DNA of 49,990 bases from an uncultured Bacilli bacterium (lineage in GTDB: Bacteria > Bacillota_I > Bacilli_A > RF39 > UBA660). The stretch covers positions 1 to 49,990 of the forward strand of contig CANRPP010000006.1 in the NCBI GenBank assembly GCA_947632545.1, in the 5' to 3' direction. A program made the translations under genes and the position numbers. Shown here one piece after another: positions 17,594 to 26,179 of this stretch. The notes under the pieces were generated by a model. The model was not told the origin of the DNA. It saw nothing but the letters and a program-made list of their open reading frames with translations, and did no database searches. Within the stretch, counting starts at the first letter, position 1, and each line of letters begins with the position of its first letter.

Positions 17594-18934
17594 ATGAATT
17601 CCCTAATTTTAACTGAAACACAGATATTAAATTTATTAAAAATGTTAAATCCTAATGCAGATATTAGAGGTATAGATACTAATTTTAATAATGGAGAAAA
17701 TATCCTTTTTTCAGTTGTTCCTAAAGAAAAACTAATCCTTCCATATGGTTGCCATATAACAAAAGATGGTATTACAAATAAATGGGATGATGATACTTAT
17801 GATGATATTTATATAACATATAAAATATATTCACAAAAACGTGCTATTTTAATGGGTAAAAAATTAGAACAAAAAGTTAATAATAAAAAAGAATTACCTA
17901 AAATTAAAAAAATATATATGCTAGAAGATAAAATAAAAAAAGCATTAATATGCTATGAACATGGATATAAAATTGTAGAATATAAAGATTTTTGGGATAT
18001 ATTAATAGAATTAGAAAAACAAGATCATAAAAAAATAAATATAAAAGAATTTCTACGCAATGATAATAGATTTATGAAGAATGTACCACCTGTAATTATA
18101 AATAAAATTATAAAAGGTATTATACCATATGATATAGATGATTATTTATTAATGAATAATACTTATGTAAATTTAAGACCAAATGCTAGAAATATTTTAA
18201 AAAATAATTATGCTGTTGTAAAATCAAGTACTTTAATGGGTAAAAAAAGAGCTAAAAATACAGATTCATCTATTATTCTTTCACATTTTCAAAATAAAGA
18301 TTTAAAACTAATAGCAGTAGCAGATAGTAATGAAGATGATTATAATATAACAGCATCAACTCTTGTTATAGAAGAATTAAAAGAATGGTTTAATAAATTA
18401 AATTTAAGCGAATTAGAAGATGAATCTATAGTTACTAAATTACAAGAAAAAATCTATAATATAAATTGTATATTATATAATATAGGTTATAGAAATAATA
18501 TAGTAAGTAGTTTTACTTCTTCCCTAACAGTTGCTTTAATTTTAAAAAATAATACTATAATTTCAAGTATTGGTAATACAAAAGCTTATAGAATAAAAGA
18601 AGAAATATTAACTCCAATATTTAAACCTAGTTATAAACCATCTGAAACTATAATAAAAAAAGATAATCAAATAATTGAAAATAGTAAATTAGGTAAATAT
18701 GCACCATATCAATTATATACAGCGAATATAGAGAATACAAGTTATGATAAATTAATATTAGTAACAGATGGAGTATGTTACTCATTAAATGATAAGACTA
18801 TAGAGTTTATCGCAAATACTGCAAAAAAAGAAGAATTAGCAGAAAAATTAGTAGATATGTCTATAGGTGATTATAATGATAAATCAAACTATGGAGAAGA
18901 TAACGCTACTGCTTTAGTTTATATAAAAAAATAA
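17594..18934 (+). CDS. PP2C-type phosphatase-like protein with unknown N-terminal domain
   Basis: This protein has 446 residues. The C-terminal ~240 follow the PP2C (PPM) pattern in a degenerate form: RAKNTDSS (for R..NEDS), LIAVADSN (for DG-GG), SSFTSSLTVALIL..SSIGNTKAYRI (for GTT..GDSR), LILVTDGVCY and GEDNATALVYI. The four metal-binding aspartates appear kept while the DG glycine is Ser, so it may be active or regulatory. The N-terminal ~200 residues match nothing I recognise and have no membrane segment. The ATG 17594 is chosen over the in-frame GTG at 17585, which lies in the GGAAGTGGT ribosome binding site. Target proteins are unknown. Confidence 0.75.
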   Translation: MNSLILTETQILNLLKMLNPNADIRGIDTNFNNGENILFSVVPKEKLILPYGCHITKDGITNKWDDDTYDDIYITYKIYSQKRAILMGKKLEQKVNNKKELPKIKKIYMLEDKIKKALICYEHGYKIVEYKDFWDILIELEKQDHKKINIKEFLRNDNRFMKNVPPVIINKIIKGIIPYDIDDYLLMNNTYVNLRPNARNILKNNYAVVKSSTLMGKKRAKNTDSSIILSHFQNKDLKLIAVADSNEDDYNITASTLVIEELKEWFNKLNLSELEDESIVTKLQEKIYNINCILYNIGYRNNIVSSFTSSLTVALILKNNTIISSIGNTKAYRIKEEILTPIFKPSYKPSETIIKKDNQIIENSKLGKYAPYQLYTANIENTSYDKLILVTDGVCYSLNDKTIEFIANTAKKEELAEKLVDMSIGDYNDKSNYGEDNATALVYIKK

Positions 18935-18945
18935 TTATAAAGAAT

Positions 18946-18975
18946 ACTGCACTATTCACTTGGTGTAGTTTTTTT
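18946..18975 (+). terminator. Rho-independent terminator
   Basis: ACTGCACT (18946-18953) pairs with GGTGTAGT (18962-18969) with two G-U pairs, followed by TTTTTT. Confidence 0.8.
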
Positions 18976-19017
18976 ATTATATTAATTAGTATAATAAAAA
19001 AATTATTAATATTATTA

Positions 19018-19046
19018 TTGATTTATCAAACATATGTTGGTATAAT
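19018..19046 (+). promoter_or_regulatory. Sigma-A type promoter of nusB-xseA-xseB
   Basis: TTGATT (19018-19023), 17-bp spacer, TATAAT (19041-19046). It lies 64 nt before the nusB start. Confidence 0.8.
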
Positions 19047-19110
19047 AAATATATAACTACATAATGACAATTTATATTAGTTATGGTAAAATTAAGACGA
19101 GGTGAGCATT

Positions 19111-19518
19111 TTGAAAAATAGAAGTGAACTAAGAGAAATTATAATGAAAATAATCTATCAAGTTAATATTTTAAATGAAACTAAACTTCCATATGATATA
19201 GATTCGTTAATTAAAGAACAAATAGATATAAAAAATGATTTTGTCATAGATACTGTTAAAGGTATAATAAAAAGTCAAAATAAAATAAATAAACTTGCTA
19301 ATAAATATTTAGAAAATTGGACTATTGATAGATTAAATAAAGTAGATCAAGCTATATTATCAATTGGAATATATGAATTAATGTATACAAAAACTCCATC
19401 TATTGTATCAATAAATGAAGCTATAGAATTATCTAAAAAATATAGTGATTTAGATGTAGTTAAAATGATTAATGGAGTATTAGATAATATATTTCATAGT
19501 GAGATAGAAAATGAATAA
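19111..19518 (+). CDS. nusB: Transcription antitermination factor NusB
   Basis: NusB binds boxA RNA with S10 (NusE) and supports antitermination of rRNA operons. This 135-residue all-helical protein shows the family pattern: [15 protein letters not shown] at the start, the central [31 protein letters not shown], and the C-terminal [28 protein letters not shown] place the start at TTG 19111, just after the Shine-Dalgarno GAGGTGAG, rather than at the GTG (19102) inside it. It overlaps xseA by 8 nt. Confidence 0.93.
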   Translation: MKNRSELREIIMKIIYQVNILNETKLPYDIDSLIKEQIDIKNDFVIDTVKGIIKSQNKINKLANKYLENWTIDRLNKVDQAILSIGIYELMYTKTPSIVSINEAIELSKKYSDLDVVKMINGVLDNIFHSEIENE

Positions 19519-20767
19519 TGATAAATATATTACAGTAACTCAATTAACTAGATATATTAAATATAAAATTGATAATGATACTAATCTACAAGAAGTATTT
19601 TTAAAAGGAGAAATTTCAAATTTCAAAGCTCACTCACGAGGTCACTATTATTTTACTTTAAAAGATGAAAATAGTAGAATAAATGCGATTATGTTTGCAT
19701 CACAAACAAAAAATATAAAATTTATGCCAGAAGATGGTATGAAAGTATTAGTAACAGGAAAAATAAGTGTATATGAAGCAAATGGTGGTTATCAAATATA
19801 TGTATCTGATATGATAGAAGATGGTATTGGTAATTTATACATTGCATATGAACAATTAAAAAAGAAATTAGAAGATAAAGGATTGTTTGATAAAAGCAAG
19901 AAAAAACAAATTCCAAAAATTCCTCAAAGAGTAGGAGTAATAACTGCTCCAACTGGAGCGGCAATTAGGGATATAATATCAACTATTAAAAGAAGATTTC
20001 CTCTAACCGAAATTATACTATTACCTGCATTAGTTCAAGGTGCAGAAGCAGCTCCATCAATTGTAGAACAAATAAAAAATGCAAAAAATTTTGATTTAGA
20101 TACACTAATTATTGGTAGAGGTGGAGGAAGCATTGAAGATATGTGGTGCTTTAATGATGAAGAAGTAGCCTATGCCATATATAACTGTGATATCCCAACA
20201 ATAAGTGCAGTAGGACATGAAATAGATTTTACAATTGCAGACTTTGTTGCAGATTTGCGTGCACCAACTCCAACAGGAGCAGCTGAACTTGCTGTACCAA
20301 ATAGATTAGACATAATAAACTATATTGATCAATTAAATATAAGAAGTAAAAAAATAATAATAAATAAAATCGAATTTTTAAAACAAAAATTAACTGATAT
20401 AACTAGTAAATATATATTAAAAAATCCAATGAGTATTTACGAAATTAAAGAACAGCAATTTTCTAATCTTGTAGATAAATTAAAATATAATATTATAAAT
20501 ATTTATAACCAAAAAGAAAAAAAATATTTAAATATTACAAGTAGTTTTATCTTTAAAGAGCCATTAAAAATTATTGAAAAAAAAGAACAAAAATATATTC
20601 AAATATTATCTAAATTAGAAACATTATCACCTTTATCTACAATAAAAAGAGGATATAGTATTTTAAGAAAAGATAATAAAGTAATAACAAAAACAAAAGA
20701 TTTAGTAAAAAATGATAAAGTACAATTAGAATTATCAGATGGTAAAATAAATATGGAAGTATTATAA
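19511..20767 (+). CDS. xseA: Exodeoxyribonuclease VII large subunit
   Basis: XseA is the catalytic subunit of exonuclease VII, which degrades single-stranded DNA from both ends. The 418 residues comprise an N-terminal OB fold ([28 protein letters not shown], ~34-60), then the catalytic core ([64 protein letters not shown]) and a long coiled coil. It ends TIKRGYSIL. The ATG lies inside the nusB gene, so translation is coupled, and xseB follows after 16 nt. Confidence 0.96.
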   Translation: MNNDKYITVTQLTRYIKYKIDNDTNLQEVFLKGEISNFKAHSRGHYYFTLKDENSRINAIMFASQTKNIKFMPEDGMKVLVTGKISVYEANGGYQIYVSDMIEDGIGNLYIAYEQLKKKLEDKGLFDKSKKKQIPKIPQRVGVITAPTGAAIRDIISTIKRRFPLTEIILLPALVQGAEAAPSIVEQIKNAKNFDLDTLIIGRGGGSIEDMWCFNDEEVAYAIYNCDIPTISAVGHEIDFTIADFVADLRAPTPTGAAELAVPNRLDIINYIDQLNIRSKKIIINKIEFLKQKLTDITSKYILKNPMSIYEIKEQQFSNLVDKLKYNIINIYNQKEKKYLNITSSFIFKEPLKIIEKKEQKYIQILSKLETLSPLSTIKRGYSILRKDNKVITKTKDLVKNDKVQLELSDGKINMEVL

Positions 20768-20783
20768 TAAGGAGGAATAAATC

Positions 20784-21011
20784 ATGGCAGAGAAAAAAGA
20801 AAAAAGTTTTGAAGAAAATCTAGAAAAATTAGAAGAAATAGTTAAAAAATTAGAAAATGGCGATATACCATTAGATGATGCTATTAAAGAATTTAATGAA
20901 GCCACAAAACTTGCTAAAATTTGTGATGATACATTAAAAAATGCAGAAGAATCATTAACTAAAATCGTAAATAAAGATAATTCACTAGATAACTTTGAAC
21001 TTAAAGACTAA
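20784..21011 (+). CDS. xseB: Exodeoxyribonuclease VII small subunit
   Basis: This 75-residue helical subunit assembles on XseA. The signature SFEENLEKLEEIVKKLENGDIPLDDAIKEFNEA is complete. It has a strong AAGGAGG ribosome binding site. The stop codon lies within the left side of the terminator at 21003-21023, which ends the nusB-xseA-xseB operon. Confidence 0.95.
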   Translation: MAEKKEKSFEENLEKLEEIVKKLENGDIPLDDAIKEFNEATKLAKICDDTLKNAEESLTKIVNKDNSLDNFELKD

Positions 21012-21023
21012 TAAGTCTTTTTT
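21003..21023 (+). terminator. Rho-independent terminator
   Basis: AAAGACT (21003-21009) pairs with AGTCTTT (21014-21020), loop AATA, then a T-run. The 177 nt that follow, up to spoIVB, hold no feature I can support; a sporulation-sigma promoter could be there but is not evident. Confidence 0.8.
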
Positions 21024-21200
21024 AGTTTAAATTTAAAAATTATTTACATAATATAAATAGAAATTAAATTACCAAAAATAAGAAATTTTAAAAAAATTAG
21101 ATAAAATATACAAATTAAATAATTGGAAATTTTTTTTAGATATATTTTTACTAAATAAGAAAAAAATAATATTGTAGGAAGTTTTTAATGAGGTGATTTT

Positions 21201-22181
21201 ATGAAAATTAAAAACAAACTACTAAAATATATTGTTCTTCTTTTTATTATACCACTAAATGTATTTGCTTATTCATCATATATAATACCTGGTGGAGAAA
21301 CAATTGGAATAGAAGTTAATTCGAAAGGAGTATTAGTTGTTGGTTTTTATAAAGTAAATAACTCCTATATTGGACGTGAAGCTGGTTTTCTAGTTGGTGA
21401 TAAAATAACTAAAATTAATAATAAGGAAGTTAATGGAGTAAGTGGACTACTAGAAGCTATTAATAATACTGATACTAATACAGTAGATATAACTATAATT
21501 AGAGATAACAAAGAAAAAGATATAAAACTAGAATTACAAAAAGATGCAGATAATATTTTAAAAACTGGATTATATGTAAAAGACGAAATAACAGGTATTG
21601 GTACTTTATCGTATATAGATCCAGAAACTAAAATATTTGGTGCCTTAGGACATGAAATAATTGAAAAAACTACTGCTAAAAAATTTGAAATATCAGATGG
21701 TATCATCTTTGGAGCAGATGTAATAAGTATAGAAAAAAGTGATAGTGGTTCAGCAGGAGAAAAAAACGCTAGATATGATAAAACTGAGGTGTTAGGAACC
21801 ATAAACGGAAATGAAATATCCGGAGTATTTGGATCATATACTAGTAATCTTTCAGATAATAAAAAAATGGCTGTAGGTGAAATAAAAGATATAAAAACAG
21901 GTAATGCCACAATAAGAACAGTTATAAAAGATAATAAAGTTGAAGACTTCAATATAAATGTTTTAAAGATCAATGATTCCAGTGATACTAAAAATATACT
22001 ATTTGAAGTTACAGACGAAAGACTTTTAAAAGAAACCGGAGGAATAGTACAAGGAATGAGTGGTTCTCCAATTATTCAGGATAATAAAATAATAGGAGCA
22101 GTTACTCATGTTATTGTAAATGAACCAACTAAAGGATATGGTATCTTTATAACTACAATGTTAAAAGAAGGAGAAAATTAG
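21201..22181 (+). CDS. spoIVB: SpoIVB peptidase
   Basis: In Bacillus this serine peptidase (family S55) is secreted by the forespore and triggers SpoIVFA/B cleavage of pro-sigma-K. The 326 residues have an N-terminal membrane/signal segment (~8-24) and a PDZ domain (~50-110, AGFLVGDKITKINNKEV). The S55 domain opens GIGTLSYIDPETKIFGALGHEI, with the catalytic His at ~150, and holds the Ser in GMSGSPI (~289), followed by IIGAVTHVIVNEPTKGYGIF. All are characteristic. It starts at ATG 21201 after GAGGTGAT. In B. subtilis spoIVB lies in the same nusB-xseA-xseB neighbourhood but several genes further on. Confidence 0.95.
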   Translation: MKIKNKLLKYIVLLFIIPLNVFAYSSYIIPGGETIGIEVNSKGVLVVGFYKVNNSYIGREAGFLVGDKITKINNKEVNGVSGLLEAINNTDTNTVDITIIRDNKEKDIKLELQKDADNILKTGLYVKDEITGIGTLSYIDPETKIFGALGHEIIEKTTAKKFEISDGIIFGADVISIEKSDSGSAGEKNARYDKTEVLGTINGNEISGVFGSYTSNLSDNKKMAVGEIKDIKTGNATIRTVIKDNKVEDFNINVLKINDSSDTKNILFEVTDERLLKETGGIVQGMSGSPIIQDNKIIGAVTHVIVNEPTKGYGIFITTMLKEGEN

Positions 22182-22201
22182 GAAGATATTTCTTCCTTTT
22201 T
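22180..22201 (+). terminator. Rho-independent terminator
   Basis: AGGAAGA (22180-22186) pairs with TCTTCCT (22191-22197), loop TATT, short T-run. A TATAAT at 22221-22226 is a possible -10 for the DUF421 gene, but its -35 is weak. Confidence 0.75.
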
Positions 22202-22244
22202 GTATAAAATAAAAATTAAATATAATACTAATAATGGTGATTAT

Positions 22245-22961
22245 ATGAATATTGATTATTTAGAAGCTTTTAAAATTATACCTAGAAGTATTACTTCATT
22301 AATAGTATTATTTTTTATTACAAAATTAATGGGTAAAAAACAAGTATCAGAACTTAGTTTATTTGATTATGTTATTGGTATTTCTATAGGTAACTTTACT
22401 GCAGAGATGGTTATGAATTTTGACTATCAATATATTAATGGTATTGTTGCTATAGTATCATTTGGACTTGTATCTTACTTAGTATCTGTTATAACCCTAA
22501 AAAGTATTAAATTAAGACGTTTTATAATAGGAGTACCTACAGTTATAGTAGAAGATGGTAAAATAAGCCTAGAAGCTTTAAAAAGTACTAAATTAGATGT
22601 AAATGATTTATTAGAAGAATGTAGAAGTATGGGATATTTTGATATAACCCAAATAAGTTATGCCATATTAGAAGTAAATGGAAAAATATCAATCTTACCT
22701 AAAAGTGATTATCAAGTACCTAATTTAACAGATTTAAAAATAAAAAAAGAAAAAGCATACTTATCAATAAATGTTATAATAGATGGAAAAGTTATGGAAA
22801 ATAATTTAAATAATACAAATAAAGATATTAATTGGTTAAAACAAGAATTAAAAAAACAAGGATATACTAATTTTAATAATATCTTACTAGCAACAATAAC
22901 TAATGGTAATTTAGCTGTATTTGAAAAAAATCATAAAGAAACAAAAAAAGTACTAGAATAA
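22245..22961 (+). CDS. DUF421 (YetF/YkjA-like) membrane protein
   Basis: This 238-residue protein has three N-terminal membrane helices (~12-90) and a cytoplasmic alpha/beta domain. Family landmarks are LMGKKQVSELSLFDYVIGISIGNFTAE (~30-56), GVPTVIVEDGKISLEALK, LLEECRSMGYFDITQISYAILEVNGKISI and LPKSDYQ. The biochemical role is not settled; several paralogues in Bacillus are sporulation genes, which fits a neighbour of spoIVB and spoIIM. The ATG 22245 follows a GGTGAT ribosome binding site; the open frame extends further upstream without one. Confidence 0.9.
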   Translation: MNIDYLEAFKIIPRSITSLIVLFFITKLMGKKQVSELSLFDYVIGISIGNFTAEMVMNFDYQYINGIVAIVSFGLVSYLVSVITLKSIKLRRFIIGVPTVIVEDGKISLEALKSTKLDVNDLLEECRSMGYFDITQISYAILEVNGKISILPKSDYQVPNLTDLKIKKEKAYLSINVIIDGKVMENNLNNTNKDINWLKQELKKQGYTNFNNILLATITNGNLAVFEKNHKETKKVLE

Positions 22962-22990
22962 TTGTATTTTTATACTTTTCATAGTATAAT
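22962..22990 (+). promoter_or_regulatory. Sigma-A type promoter
   Basis: TTGTAT (22962-22967), 17-bp spacer, TATAAT (22985-22990). The -35 begins at the base after the stop codon of the DUF421 gene. Confidence 0.7.
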
Positions 22991-23018
22991 ATATAACCAT
23001 AACAAATGGAGTGATTAT

Positions 23019-23315
23019 ATGAAAGTATGGACAACTTTAAAAGTAAAAGATGAAAATAAATTAATAAATAAAATAGCTATATCTTTAACAAATTATATAT
23101 ATAAAAATGGTCCTATAAATGATATAGTAAGAAAATATAAAATAAATAATGAAGATAAGAAAATGTTAGATAGATACACACAAAATAGAATAGCAGGACT
23201 ACTTATGTTATATAGTTCTAAAAATACATCAAGAATAAATGATATAGTAAATAAATATTTAACTAATACTGATATAGATATAACTCCTGAATTAGAAGGT
23301 TATATAGAAAAATAA
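23019..23315 (+). CDS. Hypothetical protein, 98 residues
   Basis: I do not recognise this small soluble protein. It appears mostly helical and basic, with an internal near-repeat of the pattern (I)NDIV.KY (residues ~32-40 and ~75-82: PINDIVRKYKINN and RINDIVNKYLTN). It starts at ATG 23019 after GGAGTGAT; the reading frame is open upstream of this but without a ribosome binding site. It has its own promoter, and a terminator shared with the small gene on the other strand. Confidence 0.75.
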   Translation: MKVWTTLKVKDENKLINKIAISLTNYIYKNGPINDIVRKYKINNEDKKMLDRYTQNRIAGLLMLYSSKNTSRINDIVNKYLTNTDIDITPELEGYIEK

Positions 23316-23343
23316 AAAGAACTTTATGAATGAAGTTCTTTTT
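23314..23343. terminator. Bidirectional terminator
   Basis: AAAAAGAACTT (23314-23324) and AAGTTCTTTTT (23333-23343) form a perfect 11-bp stem with T-runs in both directions. It separates the convergent 98-residue and 28-residue genes. Confidence 0.85.
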
Positions 23344-23428
23344 AAATATAAATTAATACACTTAGAAATGTTATTACCATAACCAATGCTAATATAATTG
23401 AAACTATCTTGATAACTTTATTACTCAA
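23342..23428 (-). CDS. Putative 28-residue membrane peptide
   Basis: On the minus strand, TTG 23428-23426 follows a strong Shine-Dalgarno (GAGGTGA, 8 nt before it) and opens a 28-codon frame: MSNKVIKIVSII..VLIYI. The product is a short basic N terminus and a single hydrophobic helix filling the rest. A promoter with 17-bp spacing lies upstream, and the bidirectional terminator begins at the stop codon. Promoter, ribosome binding site and terminator together make a real gene likely despite its size. The family is not recognised. Confidence 0.65.
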   Translation of the reverse strand: MSNKVIKIVSIILALVMVITFLSVLIYI

Positions 23429-23446
23429 AATATTCACCTCATATTA

Positions 23447-23475
23447 ATTATAAATTATTTGTAGAAAAAAGTAAA
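23447..23475 (-). promoter_or_regulatory. Probable promoter of the 28-residue gene
   Basis: On the minus strand TTTACT (23475-23470), 17-bp spacer, TATAAT (23452-23447). Confidence 0.55.
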
Positions 23476-23529
23476 TTATAAATTATTCTAAAAACACTTA
23501 TTAAATAATATTATTTGATAGGTGAAGAT

Positions 23530-24117
23530 ATGAAAAATAAAATAATAAAAAATAAAAAATTATTTAAATTAATTATCCTAGTACTTATATCAATTATATT
23601 AGGAATACTTTATATTGCTATAATTTCTAAATCAAATAGACTAATGATTAAAGAAAATCTAGAACTATACTTTTCAAGTTTAAATAAATTAGACTATACT
23701 AAAGCTATAATTAATTCATTAACTGCAAATTTACTTTATAGTATAGGAATATGGTTATTAGGTATATCAATAATAGGAGTACCTATAATTATATTGTTAT
23801 TATTATTTAAAAGTTTTATATTAGGTTTTACTATTAGTAGTATTATTTATTTTTATAAATTTAAAGGTATTATAATTGCATTAATATATATAATACCTTT
23901 AATAATAAATTTATTTTTAATATTTTTCTTAAGTTATTATAGTTTAATGTTTTCTTTTAATTTAAATAGATTATTATTTTTAAAGAAAAATATAAATTTT
24001 AGAAATATAATGAGAAGATATATTAAAATATTAGTATTTGTTATAATATGTACAATAGTTAGTAGTGTTATTGAAGTATATGTAGTACCTAATATCTTAA
24101 AGTTTTTACAAATATAA
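23530..24117 (+). CDS. spoIIM: Stage II sporulation protein M
   Basis: In Bacillus, SpoIIM forms the DMP complex with SpoIID and SpoIIP, which remodels peptidoglycan for engulfment. This 195-residue protein has about five membrane helices and the family pattern: NSLTANLLYSIGIWLLGISIIGVPIIILLLLFKSFILGFT (~61-100), a central loop, and a C-terminal helix ending near EVYVVPNIL. It starts at ATG 23530 after AGGTGA. SpoIID and SpoIIP are not in the window. In B. subtilis spoIIM is close to xerD-deoB, which here lie 3-5 kb away. Confidence 0.85.
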   Translation: MKNKIIKNKKLFKLIILVLISIILGILYIAIISKSNRLMIKENLELYFSSLNKLDYTKAIINSLTANLLYSIGIWLLGISIIGVPIIILLLLFKSFILGFTISSIIYFYKFKGIIIALIYIIPLIINLFLIFFLSYYSLMFSFNLNRLLFLKKNINFRNIMRRYIKILVFVIICTIVSSVIEVYVVPNILKFLQI

Positions 24118-24150
24118 ATAAATATTGTATAATAACACCAGGTGGTATTA

Positions 24151-25257
24151 ATGAAAAAAGTAATAGTTGGTATATCTGGAGGTGTAGATTCATCCGTTGC
24201 AGCCCTTCTTTTAAAAAAAGAAGGTTATTTAGTAGAAGGACTTTTTATGCGTAACTGGGATTCATCTTTAAATAATGATATTTTAGGTAATCCAAATATA
24301 AATAATGTAGATATTTGTCCACAAGAAAAAGATTATAATGATGCACTAGAAGTATGTAAAAAACTAGATATAAAACTTAATAGAATAGACTTTGTAAAAG
24401 AATACTGGGACTATGTATTTAAATACTTTTTAGATGAATTAAAAAAAGGGAGAACTCCTAATCCAGATATAATGTGCAATAAGTATATAAAATTTGATTT
24501 TTTTATTAAAGAAGCTAAAAAATTAGGAGCAGATTTTATCGCGACAGGTCATTATGCCAAAATAGAAAATGGTTATTTAAAAAAGAGTTATGATACAAAT
24601 AAAGATCAAACTTACTTTTTATCTCAAGTTTCTAAAGAACAATTAAAAAATGTTTTATTTCCATTAGGAGATATTGATAAAAAAGAAGTTAGAGAAATTG
24701 CCAAAAAAGAAGGACTAATAACTGCAGATAAAAAAGATTCTACTGGAATATGTTTTATTGGAGAAAGAAACTTTAAAAAGTTTTTAGAAAACTATTTACC
24801 TGCTAAAGTAGGGGATGTAGTAGATATTGATACAAATAAAGTTATAGGTAAACATAATGGTCTAATGTATTATACAATAGGGCAGAGAAGGGGTCTAGAT
24901 ATAGGTGGTAATAAAGATAAAATGTTTATAGTAGGTAAAAACCTAGATAAAAATATTTTATACGTATCATTTGGTGATAATGAATATTTATATTCAACTA
25001 GTTGTATTGTAGATACCTTAAATTTTAATTGTGATTTAAGACCAACTAAATGCCAAGCAAAATTTAGATATAGACAAGACGATATAGATGTAGAAATAGA
25101 GTATTTAAATGATAAAGAAATATTAGTTAAATATGAAAAAGTTAAAGCAGTTACACCAGGACAAGCATGTGTTTTATACGATAAAGATATATGTATTGGC
25201 GGAGGTATTATTAAAGAAGTTAGAAAGAATAATAAAAAGCTTTGGTATTTGTTATAA
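24151..25257 (+). CDS. mnmA: tRNA-specific 2-thiouridylase
   Basis: MnmA thiolates U34 of Lys, Glu and Gln tRNAs, using sulfur relayed from a cysteine desulfurase. The 368 residues show the PP-loop GISGGVDSS (~6-14), the catalytic-Cys motifs [12 protein letters not shown] (~104) and [12 protein letters not shown] (~201), ATGHYAK, and the C-terminal beta domain with [10 protein letters not shown]. The ATG at 24151 is chosen because GTG 24142 is inside the AGGTGGT ribosome binding site. A strong terminator begins at the stop codon. Confidence 0.97.
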   Translation: MKKVIVGISGGVDSSVAALLLKKEGYLVEGLFMRNWDSSLNNDILGNPNINNVDICPQEKDYNDALEVCKKLDIKLNRIDFVKEYWDYVFKYFLDELKKGRTPNPDIMCNKYIKFDFFIKEAKKLGADFIATGHYAKIENGYLKKSYDTNKDQTYFLSQVSKEQLKNVLFPLGDIDKKEVREIAKKEGLITADKKDSTGICFIGERNFKKFLENYLPAKVGDVVDIDTNKVIGKHNGLMYYTIGQRRGLDIGGNKDKMFIVGKNLDKNILYVSFGDNEYLYSTSCIVDTLNFNCDLRPTKCQAKFRYRQDDIDVEIEYLNDKEILVKYEKVKAVTPGQACVLYDKDICIGGGIIKEVRKNNKKLWYLL

Positions 25258-25284
25258 AGATGTAAAGTATTTTACATCTTTTTT
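25256..25284 (+). terminator. Rho-independent terminator
   Basis: AAAGATGTAAA (25256-25266) pairs perfectly with TTTACATCTTT (25271-25281), then a T-run. It is followed after one base by the next promoter's -35. Confidence 0.85.
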
Positions 25285-25285
25285 C

Positions 25286-25314
25286 TTGACACTCTTGACA
25301 AAAACATGTACAAT
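25286..25314 (+). promoter_or_regulatory. Sigma-A type promoter
   Basis: TTGACA (25286-25291), 17-bp spacer, TACAAT (25309-25314). A second TTGACA at 25295-25300 is too close to the -10 to act with it. It serves the HTH gene. Confidence 0.75.
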
Positions 25315-25332
25315 TATATTGAAGGTGATAAT

Positions 25333-26100
25333 ATGAAAGACTTAAACAAATTATTAACAGAACTAGGAATCAGTAAAGTAAGATTATCAAAATATTTAGG
25401 GGTTTCTAGACAAATGTTATATAATTATTTAGCACTAGGTTCATTAGCAGATTGGCCTAAAGAAAAATCTGTAAAGTTATTAAGTTTACTAAATGTAACT
25501 AGTGAAGAAGAAATAAGTAAAATAGAAGTAACAGGTGAATATATTATAGAAGTAGAATCTAAATTAAATGAAGGAGTTAAAGATTCAGTAAATAAAGAAG
25601 TACTAACTGATTTAAAAGGATTTAATAAAAGAGAACAAGAACTTCTATCTGATATAATTAATCTATTAAAAGAAAAACTAGCAGATGATAAAACTAAAAA
25701 TACATATAATGCATATAGCTATTTATATCATTTCTTACAAGCAATGGAAACAACACCAGAAATTAACTATATTTTAGCATATATGTCTAAATCATTAGGA
25801 TTTACTGACGCTATGGAGTTTTTATTTAATAAAGACCAACAATTTATTTTTGAAAGCATAATCTTTAGTGCTATGACATTATATAATAATGGGGGAGCAT
25901 CAAAGAGTAAGATATCAGAAACACATAAAAGATTCGTTGAAGATATAGAGCACAAAAATGAAGAAAAACTTAGTAGAACCCAAGAATTAAATACAGCTAA
26001 AGTTCAAGCTTTAAAAGAATTAGGATATACAGAAATAAATGAAAGTAATGCTAAAGAAGTTTTAGAAAAAATAGCAGAAATACAATCTAGAAAAGTATAA
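25333..26100 (+). CDS. HTH-domain DNA-binding protein
   Basis: This 255-residue protein has an N-terminal helix-turn-helix (~2-42; VRLSKYLGVSRQMLYNYL is the turn and recognition helix). A helical middle region and a longer helical C-terminal domain follow, ending in a coiled segment (VQALKELGYTEINESNAKEVLEKIAEIQ). The C-terminal domain is not one I can name. The ATG 25333 follows AGGTGAT; an earlier ATG at 25306 overlaps the -10 box and cannot be the start. It has its own promoter and terminator. The target is unknown. Confidence 0.75.
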   Translation: MKDLNKLLTELGISKVRLSKYLGVSRQMLYNYLALGSLADWPKEKSVKLLSLLNVTSEEEISKIEVTGEYIIEVESKLNEGVKDSVNKEVLTDLKGFNKREQELLSDIINLLKEKLADDKTKNTYNAYSYLYHFLQAMETTPEINYILAYMSKSLGFTDAMEFLFNKDQQFIFESIIFSAMTLYNNGGASKSKISETHKRFVEDIEHKNEEKLSRTQELNTAKVQALKELGYTEINESNAKEVLEKIAEIQSRKV

Positions 26101-26131
26101 AAAAGGAAAACACTTGACTTTTCCTTTTTTT
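26099..26131 (+). terminator. Rho-independent terminator
   Basis: A-run plus GGAAAA (26099-26110) pairs with TTTTCC plus T-run (26119-26131). The loop contains TTGACT (26114-26119), a possible -35 for the following gene with TATAAT at 26135-26140 (15 bp), TAATAT at 26137-26142 (17 bp) or TATAAT at 26140-26145 (20 bp). Confidence 0.8.
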
Positions 26132-26179
26132 ATTTATAATATAATAATGAATAATTTTATACAAAAGGAGGAATTTTAA

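Noticed and set aside
21365-21973. Long minus-strand open frame (about 200 codons) opposite spoIVB
   Set aside because: Shadow of a gene with clear SpoIVB motifs; no ribosome binding site and no protein-like pattern.
25295-25300. Second TTGACA before the HTH gene as an alternative -35
   Set aside because: Only 8 bp from the TACAAT box; the first TTGACA has the correct 17-bp spacing.
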